From: Phaeobacter sp. B1627
Lineage (GTDB): Bacteria > Pseudomonadota > Alphaproteobacteria > Rhodobacterales > Rhodobacteraceae
Assembly: GCF_006265095.1 (NCBI RefSeq)
Contig: NZ_VCNK01000001.1
Coordinates: 1 to 64,000 of the forward strand
Length of the DNA: 64,000 bases
Direction: 5' to 3'
Each line of letters starts with the position of its first letter. The stretch's first letter is position 1. A model generated the notes under the pieces. The model was not told the DNA's origin. It made no database searches and was given only the letters and a program-made list of their open reading frames with translations. Both the position numbers and the translations under genes were made by a program. Positions 17,683 to 26,280 of the stretch are shown piece after piece.

Positions 17683-17708
17683 CGCGAAATGCCCATGGCC
17701 ATTTTGCG
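17683..17708. promoter_or_regulatory. 26-bp near-palindrome upstream of siderophore operon
   Basis: Left half CGCGAAATGCCCA, right half TGGCCATTTTGCG; 11 of 13 base pairs are symmetric, one of the other two being a wobble. It lies about 97 bp before the binding-protein start at 17805. Size, symmetry and place suit an operator for an iron-responsive or AraC-type regulator (inference). Confidence 0.5.
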
Positions 17709-17804
17709 AGGCCTGTGGCAGGGTCCCACCGCCAGCGTCTGCACTCGCACCAGCCAGCAAGACTGATCTTATCCTCACTTTGAAATGACCTGGAGTCCTT
17801 TCCG

Positions 17805-18701
17805 ATGTTTCGATCGCTTGCGTGCGGCGCTGCGCTGCTTGTTGCCCTGCCGGCTTTTGCCGCCGAGACCCTCTCTGTTGAGACCTATCGCGGAGCTGCG
17901 GACGTCTCCGCAGATCCCGAGAGAATTGCCGTTTTCGATATTGCGGCGGTGGATACGATTTCCGCACTGGGTGTTGAGGTCACCGGCGCGCCGGGAAACC
18001 TCTATGTGGACTACCTGGCGGATGTGGCCGACAAGGCCGAAGATCTCGGGACCTTGTTTGAACCCGATTTCGAGGCCGTTCATGCCCTGCAGCCGGATCT
18101 GATCATCGTCGGAGGCCGCAGCGCCAATCAGCTGGACCCGATGGCGGATCTTGCGCCGACAATCGACATGACGATCTGGGAAGATGTGGTTGGACAAGGG
18201 CTGCAGCGTCTGGAGGCCTATGGCAAGATCTTTGCGCGCGAAGACAAAGCGGCCGAGCTGCGCGCGTCATTTGATACCCAGCTGGCAAATACGCGGGAGG
18301 CCGTCGCCGAGAAAGGCACAGCTTTGATCGTATTGACCAATGGTCCGAAAATTTCGGCCTACGGCAAGGCGGGCCGTTTCGGCTGGGTGCACAGCGCTCT
18401 GGATCTGCCGGAGGCGGCGCTGAAGATCAGTGATTCCACGCATGGTGAAAGCATCTCGTTTGAATTCATCCAGACGGTGGACCCGGATTGGCTGATTGTG
18501 GTGGATCGTCTTGCGGCCGTGGGCCAGCCGGGCGAGGACGCCAGGACCACGCTGGACAATACGCTGGTGCATGAAACCCGCGCCTGGAAAAACGACCGGA
18601 TCATCTATCTCAATGCCTCGGATATCTACATTTCCGGCGGCGGTATCCAGTCCATGATGCGCACGCTGTCTGACATCGAGGCCGGGTTCAAGGGGCACTG
18701 A
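17805..18701 (+). CDS. Siderophore ABC transporter, substrate-binding protein
   Basis: 298 aa with a cleavable signal peptide (LLVALPAFA-A). The fold is a periplasmic binding protein of the FepB/BtuF type: PERIAVFDIAAVDTISALG opens the first lobe, FEAVHALQPDLIIVGGR the second strand set, and FEFIQTVDPDWLIVVDR the C-terminal lobe. The closest remembered relatives are the FatB/CeuE/YclQ branch that binds ferric catecholate siderophores such as petrobactin or anguibactin. It starts the operon of two permeases and an ATPase; the first permease begins 6 bp downstream. It should capture ferric siderophore in the periplasm and deliver it to the FecCD-type permeases. Confidence 0.88.
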   Translation: MFRSLACGAALLVALPAFAAETLSVETYRGAADVSADPERIAVFDIAAVDTISALGVEVTGAPGNLYVDYLADVADKAEDLGTLFEPDFEAVHALQPDLIIVGGRSANQLDPMADLAPTIDMTIWEDVVGQGLQRLEAYGKIFAREDKAAELRASFDTQLANTREAVAEKGTALIVLTNGPKISAYGKAGRFGWVHSALDLPEAALKISDSTHGESISFEFIQTVDPDWLIVVDRLAAVGQPGEDARTTLDNTLVHETRAWKNDRIIYLNASDIYISGGGIQSMMRTLSDIEAGFKGH

Positions 18702-18707
18702 CTGGCC

Positions 18708-19658
18708 ATGGCGCGTGCGGTTTCGGGGCTGATTGCCCTCGGTTTTTTGTTTCTGGGGTCGCTCTTTGTCGGAGCGACCCCGCTCGTTCCGGCGGATCTG
18801 TTGACGCAAGAGGCCTGGGAGCTGATCCGCGACAGCCGCTTGCCGCGCGCATTCGCGGTGGTCTTGACGGGCGCCTCGCTGGCAATAGCCGGTCAAATCA
18901 TGCAGCTGATCGCGCGCAACCGCTTCGTGGAACCCATGACCGCAGGCACAGGCCAGAGCGCGATGCTGGGGCTGCTCTTGGTTTCGGTTTTTCTGCCCTC
19001 GGCTGTCATTGGAATAAAAATGGCCCTGGCGGCCCTGGCTGCGCTGCTTGGCAGCATTGGCTTTTTCATGATCATTCGCCGCCTGCCACCCGAAGAGACG
19101 CTGCTGGTGCCTTTGGTCGGCATCGTCTACGGCGGCGTGATTGGCTCCGCGGCCGTGTATTTCGGTTTTCAACTGGACATGCTGCAATATATCAGCATCT
19201 GGCTCACGGGGGAGTTCTCGGGCACCATGCGGGGCCGGTATGAGCTGTTGTGGATCGCCGGGGGCGTTGCGGGGCTGAGCTATATCGTGGCGGATCAGTT
19301 CTCCATTCTGGGTCTTGGCGAAACGGTGAGCCTCAATCTCGGCCTCAACTATCGCCAGGTGGTGCTGAGCGGCCTGGTGGTGATTTCGGTTGTGACCGGT
19401 CTGACCGTGGTGACGGTTGGCGCGATCCCCTTCGTGGGGCTGGTGGTTCCAAACCTGATCAGCCGGATCGCCGGCGACAACCTGCGGCGCAGCCTGCCGC
19501 TGACGGCGATGGCCGGAGCGGGGCTGGTGCTGGCGTCGGATATCTTTGCCCGGCTTGTTGTGCATCCGTTCGAAGTGCCGGTTGCGACGGTGATCGGGAT
19601 TGTCGGAGCGGCGGTGTTCCTCTGGATGCTCTATGGCAGGGGGCCGCATGTATCATAA
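18708..19658 (+). CDS. Siderophore ABC transporter permease (FecCD family) 1
   Basis: 316 aa, about nine or ten membrane spans. Family marks: SRLPRAFAVVLTGASLAIAG near residue 42-62, MTAGTGQSAMLG, and IPFVGLVVPNLISRIAGDN near residue 240-260, the FecCD coupling-helix region. Like YclN/VctD-type permeases it has the shorter N-terminus. The next permease starts inside its last codons (overlap 19648-19658). Forms the inner-membrane pore with the second permease. Confidence 0.9.
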   Translation: MARAVSGLIALGFLFLGSLFVGATPLVPADLLTQEAWELIRDSRLPRAFAVVLTGASLAIAGQIMQLIARNRFVEPMTAGTGQSAMLGLLLVSVFLPSAVIGIKMALAALAALLGSIGFFMIIRRLPPEETLLVPLVGIVYGGVIGSAAVYFGFQLDMLQYISIWLTGEFSGTMRGRYELLWIAGGVAGLSYIVADQFSILGLGETVSLNLGLNYRQVVLSGLVVISVVTGLTVVTVGAIPFVGLVVPNLISRIAGDNLRRSLPLTAMAGAGLVLASDIFARLVVHPFEVPVATVIGIVGAAVFLWMLYGRGPHVS

Positions 19659-20592
19659 ACGACTGGGCCTTCTGGCTTTGCTGCTGCTCGCTTGCGCGCT
19701 GGGCTATCTGTTCACCGACGTGAAGGGCAGCCTCGAGTTCGCGGTAATGTTTCGGGGCAAGAAGCTGGCCGCCTTGCTTTTGATCAGCGCCGCTCAGGCG
19801 GTGGCGGCGGTGATGTTTCAGACCATTTCCGGCAATCGCATCCTGACGCCATCGATCATGGGCTTTGATGCGCTCTACGTCTTGATCCTGACCGCTGCCG
19901 TCGTCTTTTTGGGCGCGCCGACCTACCTGCGTCTGGATGCCGGTCTGTTGATGCTGGCCAATGCCAGCTTGATGTGCGCGGCGGCGATCCTGCTGTTCGG
20001 GCTGCTCCTGCGCAAGGGGCGGGATGACCTGATGCGGATGCTGCTGACGGGGGTGGTGCTCGCCGTGATGCTGCGCTCGATCACCGGTCTGCTGCAACGG
20101 GTCATCGATCCGAGTGAATATGCGGTTGTACAGGCTGCGTCCTACGCCCGTTTTGCGCGGGCAGAGACGGACCTTCTGGGGGTCTCTGCGGCGCTGTGTC
20201 TGGCTGCGCTGGCGCTTGCCTGGCGGATGCGGCACCGGCTCGATGTGCTGGCGTTGGGACCGGTGGTTTCGACCTCGCTTGGCGAGCCACCACTCAAGGG
20301 GCAAAGATGGGCGCTGTTGTTGATTTCGGTGCTGGTTTCCGTGTCGACGGCACTGGTCGGGCCGGTTGCCTTCTTTGGGCTGCTGGTGTCTGCCCTGACA
20401 TATCTGGTGCTGCCGACCTACAGGCACGCCGTCTTGCTGCCCGGCAGTGCCCTGATCGCCGGGGTGATCCTCGTGGGGGGGCAATGGGCCCTGGAACGTG
20501 TCTTTGCCTTCTCGACCCCGTTGAGCGTGGTGGTGGAGTTCCTGGGCGGCCTGGTGTTCCTGCTGTTGTTGCTGAAAGGACTGAAGCGTTGA
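19648..20592 (+). CDS. Siderophore ABC transporter permease (FecCD family) 2
   Basis: 314 aa from ATG 19648 (MYHKRLGLLALL); the open frame extends to 19600 but that part overlaps the previous permease. Hydrophobic throughout, with FRGKKLAALLLISAAQAVAA in the place of the usual RLPR motif, then MGFDALYVLILTAAVVFLGA, and VGPVAFFGLLVSALTYLVLP as coupling region. YclO/VctG-like. Its stop overlaps the ATPase start (TTGA), so the two are coupled. Confidence 0.88.
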   Translation: MYHKRLGLLALLLLACALGYLFTDVKGSLEFAVMFRGKKLAALLLISAAQAVAAVMFQTISGNRILTPSIMGFDALYVLILTAAVVFLGAPTYLRLDAGLLMLANASLMCAAAILLFGLLLRKGRDDLMRMLLTGVVLAVMLRSITGLLQRVIDPSEYAVVQAASYARFARAETDLLGVSAALCLAALALAWRMRHRLDVLALGPVVSTSLGEPPLKGQRWALLLISVLVSVSTALVGPVAFFGLLVSALTYLVLPTYRHAVLLPGSALIAGVILVGGQWALERVFAFSTPLSVVVEFLGGLVFLLLLLKGLKR

Positions 20593-21341
20593 TCGAAGTT
20601 CACAATCTGACGTATCGCATCGCGGGCGCCGCGATCCTGACCGATATTTCGATGCGTGTGCCCCTCGGTGGCATTGTCGCGCTGATCGGTCCCAACGGGG
20701 CAGGCAAATCCACGCTATTGTCGCTGATGGCGCGGCTCTTGCCGCTGCAACAGGGGCGCATCACGGTGGACGAGCTGGTCGTGGGGCAGAGCGATGACAG
20801 GGAGCTGGCGCGTCGTCTGGCGATCCTGCCGCAGACGATGCAGGCAACCAGCCGCCTGTCGGTGCGGGATCTGGTGAGCTTTGGCCGCTACCCCTATCAC
20901 CGGGGCCATCCCACCGCAGAGGATCGTGACCGCGTCGAAGACGGGCTGCGCCTCTTTGATCTGTCGGGCATGGCGGACCGGTCCCTTGATACGCTGTCGG
21001 GCGGACAACGGCAGCGCGCCTTTGTGGCCATGACATATGTCCAGGACACGGATTACCTGCTGTTGGATGAGCCTCTGAACAATCTGGACTTGGCCGCGTC
21101 TCGCGCGCTGATGGTCCGGCTCCGAGAGCTCGCCGATGAAAAGGGGCGAACGATCATCATCGTTCTGCATGACATCAATTTTGCGACCGCCTATGCGGAT
21201 CGGGTGCTGGTGATGAAGAATGGACGCCTTTGTGCGGATGGGCCGCCCCGGGACGTGGTGACGCCGGAGCTGATAAATGGCGTGTTTGAGACGGATGCCC
21301 CGCTGCGGATCGTGGACGGTCGCCCGGTCGTTATGGTCTGA
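20589..21341 (+). CDS. Siderophore ABC transporter ATP-binding protein
   Basis: 250 aa. The start is the TTG at 20589, overlapping the previous stop by 4 bp; the frame upstream of it is shadow. Motifs: Walker A GPNGAGKST (~33-41), Q-loop LPQTMQ, signature LSGGQRQR, Walker B DYLLLDEP and H-loop VLHDIN. FepC/YclP-type ATPase that drives uptake through the two permeases. Its stop codon sits at the beginning of a 21/22-bp tandem duplication. Confidence 0.9.
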   Translation: MIEVHNLTYRIAGAAILTDISMRVPLGGIVALIGPNGAGKSTLLSLMARLLPLQQGRITVDELVVGQSDDRELARRLAILPQTMQATSRLSVRDLVSFGRYPYHRGHPTAEDRDRVEDGLRLFDLSGMADRSLDTLSGGQRQRAFVAMTYVQDTDYLLLDEPLNNLDLAASRALMVRLRELADEKGRTIIIVLHDINFATAYADRVLVMKNGRLCADGPPRDVVTPELINGVFETDAPLRIVDGRPVVMV

Positions 21342-21382
21342 GGCACAGGGGTGCTAGGCCGAGGGCACAGGGATGCTAGGCC
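21340..21382. repeat. 21/22-bp tandem duplication between convergent genes
   Basis: Copy one 21340-21360, copy two 21361-21382; both contain GGCACAGGG(G/A)TGCTAGGCC. The first copy starts inside the ATPase stop codon; the second contains the stop of the convergent AraC gene (CTA at 21376-21378). The whole convergent junction is this duplication. Confidence 0.88.
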
Positions 21383-22191
21383 GAGGTTTCTTGCTGCGGG
21401 CGCAGCTGTGACGGTGCCACGCCGTAGGCTTTCTTGATCGCTGTGGCGAAATTCTCGGGCGTTGAATAGCCGGCGCGATAGGCCGCCTCGGCCACGCTGA
21501 GGCCCAGCCTCACGATGGCCTCGCGTCCGGCTTCGACCCGGCGCAGGCGCAGATAGGCCCCAAGACTGGTACCTTCGTGATCGGCAAACAACCGTTGCAG
21601 GGTTCTGAGACCGATCCCGCAGGCCTGGGCCACATCCTGCGAGGAAATACTGCGGTGCAGGTTCTGATTGATGAAGCTGCGGGCCCTTTGTATGCGGGCG
21701 GTGTCGTTCTGGGACAGTGCCCGCAGATCCTCCACCGCGTGGTTCAGCAGGTCGAGCCCCATCGTCATCCGGCACATGCGCGAGGTGCTCTCGACCAGAT
21801 CGGAGACAAGGGCGGTCATCCCCGGCGCCGGATGCCAAAGCCGATAGTCCAGATCCGCATCCGCAGAAACCATGTCCGGCAATTGCCCGCCGTCCAGCAT
21901 GTCGATCCATTCCGGTGACAGGGACACAACTGTCTTGATCAGCGGATGGCCAAGGTTGACCTCGTAGAAGACAGTCAACGCCACCTTGCTGTGAAACAGC
22001 ATCGCATGAGGCTGTTGGCGCGCATCCAGTTCGAATTTGTGGTCGCCAAGACGAAATTGCTGAAATCCCGAGAGAAGACACAGGAGCGAGACCTTGGGCT
22101 CCGCCTTGCGCGGATCATTCCCGAGGACGCCGTCCACTCTCTTGTTCAGCACTCCGACGCGCAGATTTCCGGGAAACCGGTCGATTGCCAT
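21376..22191 (-). CDS. AraC-family transcriptional regulator (PchR-like)
   Basis: 271 aa. The N-terminal ~165 residues are a sensing domain of the AraC 'siderophore regulator' kind (SLSPEWIDML is typical of PchR/YbtA relatives). The C-terminal ~100 residues hold two HTH motifs: SSQDVAQACGIGLRTLQRLF and LSVAEAAYRAGYSTPENFAT, ending with AYGVAPSQLR. It is divergent from the TonB receptor gene and convergent with the siderophore ABC operon, so it probably activates both when the ferric siderophore is present. The candidate sites at 17683-17708 and 22244-22262 lie where it would be expected to act. Confidence 0.85.
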   Translation of the reverse strand: MAIDRFPGNLRVGVLNKRVDGVLGNDPRKAEPKVSLLCLLSGFQQFRLGDHKFELDARQQPHAMLFHSKVALTVFYEVNLGHPLIKTVVSLSPEWIDMLDGGQLPDMVSADADLDYRLWHPAPGMTALVSDLVESTSRMCRMTMGLDLLNHAVEDLRALSQNDTARIQRARSFINQNLHRSISSQDVAQACGIGLRTLQRLFADHEGTSLGAYLRLRRVEAGREAIVRLGLSVAEAAYRAGYSTPENFATAIKKAYGVAPSQLRPQQETSA

Positions 22192-22243
22192 GTCGCCAAT
22201 CCAATTTGGTTGTCAAGTTAAGGGGTGGCGCGAAATCAAAGGT

Positions 22244-22262
22244 ATTTGTCCATCGGGCAAAT
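22244..22262. promoter_or_regulatory. 19-bp near-palindrome in araC/receptor divergent region
   Basis: ATTTGTCC (22244-22251) faces GGGCAAAT (22255-22262); seven of nine pairs are perfect and one is a wobble. It lies in the 199-bp divergent spacer, 53 bp upstream of the AraC start. The central CCATSGG is shared with the site at 17683-17708. A regulator-binding site is likely; which regulator is inference. Confidence 0.45.
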
Positions 22263-22310
22263 GCTCTGATTATCGACGAGCTAGGTGATACCCTATAATA
22301 CCTGCCTAAA

Positions 22311-22337
22311 TGGCTCAAGTATTCAACGATTGAGCCA
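22311..22337. promoter_or_regulatory. Inverted repeat near receptor start, with TATAAT upstream
   Basis: TGGCTCAA (22311-22318) and TTGAGCCA (22330-22337) are perfect inverted copies around 11 bases, 53 bp before the receptor ATG. A perfect TATAAT is at 22294-22299, so the repeat would lie in the 5' leader as a stem-loop, or be an operator just downstream of the start site. No good -35 box was found, which suits an activator-dependent promoter. Confidence 0.45.
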
Positions 22338-22390
22338 CGGCGGAAATTTTCGACATTTCCAGCCGGATTTCAGGACAGAAGGGGACATCA

Positions 22391-24523
22391 ATGACCAGAC
22401 TTGGGAGCCGCGCGGCTTTTGCTGCGCTGATGATGACGGTTGCGCTGCCGCTGACCGCCTATGGGCAGGACGTAATTGAACTTCAGCCGATCAATGTCGC
22501 AGGCGAGGATCCGGAAGGTCCTGTCGAAGGGATTATTGCCACGACGAGCACCAGTGGCACCAAGACCGGCGTGCCGCTGACAAAGATCGACCAGATGGTG
22601 AACGTCGTTCCGGCGGATCAGATTGCAGCCCAGGGTGCTGAGACAGTTGCCGAGGCTCTGCGCTTTACGCCCGGTGTTGTCACCGAATATCGCGGCACCT
22701 CCAACCTGCATGACGAGATGTATGTGCGCGGTTTCGGCTATGTGCCCCGTTTTGTTGATGGGCTGGCGTTCGGCACCAATTCCTTTGGTCAGATTGATCC
22801 CTGGCTGCTGGAGCGGGTCGAAGTGCTGAAGGGCCCGGCCTCCGTGCTTTATGGGCAGGCCAATCCGGGCGGGATCGTCAATCTTGCGACCAAGCGTCCG
22901 ACCGGAGAGTCCTTCCGCCGGGGCCGGGTTGCCGTGGGATCGGATGCCCGCGCTGAAATGTCCTTTGATATGGGGGGCACATTTGCCGACAATGATGCGT
23001 TGAGCTGGCGTATTGCCGGGACCGCATGGCAGGCGGATACCCCGGAAGACGGGCTGAAACAGCGCCGGTATGCCTTCATGCCGTCGTTGACCTGGGCACC
23101 GGATGACAGTCGCAGTCTGACCGTTTCCGTGCTGAGCCAGAGCGACCCTGACGCAGGGTTCCGCAACTTCCGCGAGAAACTCGGCACGGTCGATCCGACC
23201 GCTTTCGGCTATATCCCCAGAGACTTCCTGATTTCGGACCCAAGTTTCCAGAAATCTGAACGCTACACCAATGCACTGTCGGTTCAGTATCGACAGGATA
23301 TCGGCGCCAACAGCAGCCTGCGAGCGAATTTCCGGGCCACCGACATCACCACCGACTACCGCACCCTGACCTGGGGATCCCTGGCGGCGGATGAGGAGAC
23401 CATCTCCCGGACTGCCTCGGGCGGCACCGATGATCTGTTCCAGCTGGCGCTGGATGTCGGCGTGGAGACGACATTCACCACAGGGGCAGCGGATCACACA
23501 TTGCTGGTCGGGCTGGACCTGCAACAGCACAAGCGCGACTACAATTGGGGGTTCAACTTCTCTGTACCCTCGCTCAACTGGCGTGATCCGGCCTACGGCC
23601 TCAACCCGGCAGACTATCCGCTGAGCGACCGCCAGAGCGATACAGACACCGTTGCGCGCCAGTCCGGCATCTATGTTTCGGACCGCATTGAAATGGGGGC
23701 GCTGCAGCTCTCTGCCGGTCTGCGTCTGGACAAGTTTGACACCGAGATCACCGACAACATCGGCAACATCGGCAACAGCGTGTCGAGCTTTGACGACACC
23801 GCGCTGACCGGCCATATCGGGGCGCTCTATACTTTTGACAATGGCGTCGCGCCCTATATCAGCTACGCCACCAGCTTCGAGCCGGTGACAGAATCGCCCT
23901 TGGCGGGCAACCCCGCCTTTGACCCGACCGAAGGCGAACAGATCGAGGCCGGTGTGAAGTGGCTGTCGCAGGACGGACGTTTCTTCGCTCAGGCTGCCAT
24001 CTTTGACATCACCCAGACGGGCGTGCTGAACTACAATTCGACCCTTGGCGGATATGAGCAGACCGGTCAGATCGACAGCCAGGGCTTCGAGTTCGAAGGC
24101 CGGATGGAGCTTGCGCAGGGTCTCGATGTGATCGCATCCTATTCCTATCTGGATGCCACCGTGGCCGAGTCGATCCGTTCGGATGAGGTTGGCAAGACAC
24201 CCTCGCGGCTTCCGGGACATCAGGCGTCCATCTGGGCGAACTATCGTATGGAAAATGGCATCGGTCTCGGCGCGGGCCTGCGCTATATCGGCGAAAGCCA
24301 GGGCGATGGCGCGAACAGCTTTACCGTCCCGGACGTCACCTTGTTTGACCTGGCGCTCAGCTATGATTTCGGCGCGCGCAATCCGTCGCTGGAAGGCATG
24401 AAGGCGCAAGTCAATATCCGCAACCTGACGGATGAGTACTATGCGGCCTCCTGCGCGTCTGTCTACGCCTGTTTCGTAGGCACCGGGCGCACGGTCACGG
24501 CATCTCTGGACTTTGCCTTCTGA
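22391..24523 (+). CDS. TonB-dependent siderophore receptor
   Basis: 710 aa. Signal peptide cleaved after AYG (QDVIEL), then a TonB-box-like DVIELQPINV. The plug domain includes the FhuA-type signature: GAETVAEALRFTPGVVTEYRG, DEMYVRGFGY, VEVLKGPASVLYGQANPGG, IVNLATKRP. The rest is a 22-strand barrel of alternating aromatic strands ending in a terminal Phe (TASLDFAF). It belongs to the siderophore branch (FpvA/FhuA/FoxA-like), so it imports a ferric siderophore; the linked esterase points to a tri-ester catecholate (inference). A large mirrored open frame on the other strand is a shadow. The esterase gene begins inside its stop (TGATG). Confidence 0.92.
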   Translation: MTRLGSRAAFAALMMTVALPLTAYGQDVIELQPINVAGEDPEGPVEGIIATTSTSGTKTGVPLTKIDQMVNVVPADQIAAQGAETVAEALRFTPGVVTEYRGTSNLHDEMYVRGFGYVPRFVDGLAFGTNSFGQIDPWLLERVEVLKGPASVLYGQANPGGIVNLATKRPTGESFRRGRVAVGSDARAEMSFDMGGTFADNDALSWRIAGTAWQADTPEDGLKQRRYAFMPSLTWAPDDSRSLTVSVLSQSDPDAGFRNFREKLGTVDPTAFGYIPRDFLISDPSFQKSERYTNALSVQYRQDIGANSSLRANFRATDITTDYRTLTWGSLAADEETISRTASGGTDDLFQLALDVGVETTFTTGAADHTLLVGLDLQQHKRDYNWGFNFSVPSLNWRDPAYGLNPADYPLSDRQSDTDTVARQSGIYVSDRIEMGALQLSAGLRLDKFDTEITDNIGNIGNSVSSFDDTALTGHIGALYTFDNGVAPYISYATSFEPVTESPLAGNPAFDPTEGEQIEAGVKWLSQDGRFFAQAAIFDITQTGVLNYNSTLGGYEQTGQIDSQGFEFEGRMELAQGLDVIASYSYLDATVAESIRSDEVGKTPSRLPGHQASIWANYRMENGIGLGAGLRYIGESQGDGANSFTVPDVTLFDLALSYDFGARNPSLEGMKAQVNIRNLTDEYYAASCASVYACFVGTGRTVTASLDFAF

Positions 24524-26190
24524 TGCCTCGGGTGAGACAGTTGGCACTGGCTGCGGCGGTGGGATCCATGATCCTGCCGCTTCAGGCCTTTGGACAGGAT
24601 GTGTCGATCAGTGGAACGATTTCGGCCGACAGCATCCTCATTGATCTGAAGGCCCACGCCGGGGATTATTTCAGCGGCACCCTGACCGGGCAGGATCTGC
24701 ACCTGTATCAAAATGAGCCGGAGCAGCCCCGCATGCGGTTGCTGGCGCAGGGAAGCGGCGGGGCTGAACGGGTTCATTTCATCGCCCAGACCGAGGAAAG
24801 CAGGCTGGAGCTCGTCGGGCCGGACGGTGCGGCCTTTGATCTTCGATTGATGCGACGGCCATTGAGCGCGGATCAAAGCGCGCCGACCTCTGCTCCCGAG
24901 AGCCCGGCCCTGCGCGCGGCGTCAACGCAGCTGGCAGCCGGGAAAAGCGAGGATGACATCTGGTCCCAACTCGCGGCCACCGGCACACCGCTGGTCGAGG
25001 GGGAAGGGGACAAGGCGATACTCACCTTTCTCTACCGCGGCGCGCAGCACAACGTGCGTCTTTTGGGGGGACCGTCATCGGATCATGACTGGCTGAGCCG
25101 CCTCGGGACCTCCGACATCTGGTTCAAGAGCTACCACGTCCCCTGGGACACGCGGCTGTCCTATCGTCTTGCCCCTGACGTACCGCAATTCGACGCCAAT
25201 TGGCGCCAGAAGCGGATCGCGATTCTTGCAACCGCAGCCGCGGATCCCGCCAATCGCAGCCCCTGGCCGCCGGCGGCGCCGGATCGCTGGCATCAATGGT
25301 CAACCGTGAGCCTGCGGGACGCGCCGGATCAGCCCGGGTTCCCTGTGGGCCGGGGCGTGGTATCCAACCTCAGAACAGAAGATTTCACCTCGGACATCCT
25401 TGGCAACAGGCGGGCGGTGAGCCTCTATCGTTCGCCGGGGTATGATCCTGCCGATGAAGATGCGATCCTGCTTTTCATGTTCGACGGCCCACGCGCGATC
25501 TCGGAGCTGCAGATCCCGGGGATGCTCGATACGCTGACCGTGTCCGGCAAGCTGCCATCGGTGGCGGCCGTTTTCATTGACCCCATTGACGGGACGCATC
25601 GCGGCGCGGAGCTGCCGGGAAACCCGAAATTCAGCGCCTTCCTCGCCGATGAACTCCTGCCGTATGTCCTCGGGAAACTGGGCGCGGCGCATCAACGGGA
25701 GCGCACCGTGCTCGCCGGCGCAAGCTATGGTGGTATCGGGTCAACCAATGCAGCGCTCGATCGGCCAGAGAGCTTTGGAGCCGTGATCTCCCTGTCAGGG
25801 TCCTACTGGTGGTCGCCAGAGGGGCAGGAGGTCGCGGACAATGGTCTGTCCTATGTCGCCAATCGCCTGATCTCACGGGGAAATGCGACAGAAACTGCGG
25901 TAGAAAATACTGCGGGGCAGACGCCAGGACAGATGGCGGAACAGACGGTGGGACAAGCGGCGGGCTTGCGGAGCTTTATTGCCGCCGGGCACTTCGAGAC
26001 CAGTCCCGATGGCCAATATGAAATCCGCGAAACGTCGCGGCAGGTCCACGGTATTCTCCGCGCTCTGGGAGAAGAGAGCCACTGGCGGGAATACAGCGCG
26101 GGTCACGATGGCTTTGTCTGGCGCGGAGCCTATGCGGATGGGTTGCTCGCGCTCTTTGGCCAATCAACGAAGTCGCGGGCAACGGACTGA
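24523..26190 (+). CDS. Secreted enterochelin-esterase-like hydrolase (Fes/IroE type)
   Basis: 555 aa, start overlapping the receptor stop by 1 bp. Signal peptide (LPLQAFG-QD) predicts a periplasmic enzyme, unlike cytoplasmic E. coli Fes. Residues ~25-120 form a beta-rich pre-domain; ~140-290 look like the Fes N-terminal domain (LTFLYRG...NVRLLGG, DIWFKSYHVPWDTRLSYRL); ~300-545 are an esterase-D alpha/beta hydrolase with nucleophile GASYGG, acidic loop DPIDGTHR and late His in SAGHDGF. Between, a Gln/Thr/Gly-rich insertion (TAGQTPGQMAEQTVGQAAG) is unusual. It should cleave the backbone of a triscatecholate-like siderophore after entry through the coupled receptor, releasing a form suited to the ABC importer. 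Confidence 0.85.
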   Translation: MPRVRQLALAAAVGSMILPLQAFGQDVSISGTISADSILIDLKAHAGDYFSGTLTGQDLHLYQNEPEQPRMRLLAQGSGGAERVHFIAQTEESRLELVGPDGAAFDLRLMRRPLSADQSAPTSAPESPALRAASTQLAAGKSEDDIWSQLAATGTPLVEGEGDKAILTFLYRGAQHNVRLLGGPSSDHDWLSRLGTSDIWFKSYHVPWDTRLSYRLAPDVPQFDANWRQKRIAILATAAADPANRSPWPPAAPDRWHQWSTVSLRDAPDQPGFPVGRGVVSNLRTEDFTSDILGNRRAVSLYRSPGYDPADEDAILLFMFDGPRAISELQIPGMLDTLTVSGKLPSVAAVFIDPIDGTHRGAELPGNPKFSAFLADELLPYVLGKLGAAHQRERTVLAGASYGGIGSTNAALDRPESFGAVISLSGSYWWSPEGQEVADNGLSYVANRLISRGNATETAVENTAGQTPGQMAEQTVGQAAGLRSFIAAGHFETSPDGQYEIRETSRQVHGILRALGEESHWREYSAGHDGFVWRGAYADGLLALFGQSTKSRATD

Positions 26191-26212
26191 TCGGGATGTC
26201 GGCCGCTGCTGT

Positions 26213-26237
26213 CGGCCCTGCCAAGTCGGCAGGGCCG
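26213..26237. terminator. Hairpin between convergent esterase and coxG genes
   Basis: CGGCCCTGCC (26213-26222) and GGCAGGGCCG (26228-26237) are perfect 10-bp arms around a five-base loop, in the 90-bp convergent gap. No U-tract follows, so it is either a weak bidirectional terminator or an RNA 3'-end stabiliser. Confidence 0.6.
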
Positions 26238-26280
26238 CATCCGTGATCAGGTCGATGTCGGTGTGCGGCCGGTTCGATGC

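Noticed and set aside
22388-24547. 719-aa minus-strand open frame mirroring the TonB receptor
   Set aside because: Exact antisense of a clear receptor gene; long shadows are usual at this GC content.
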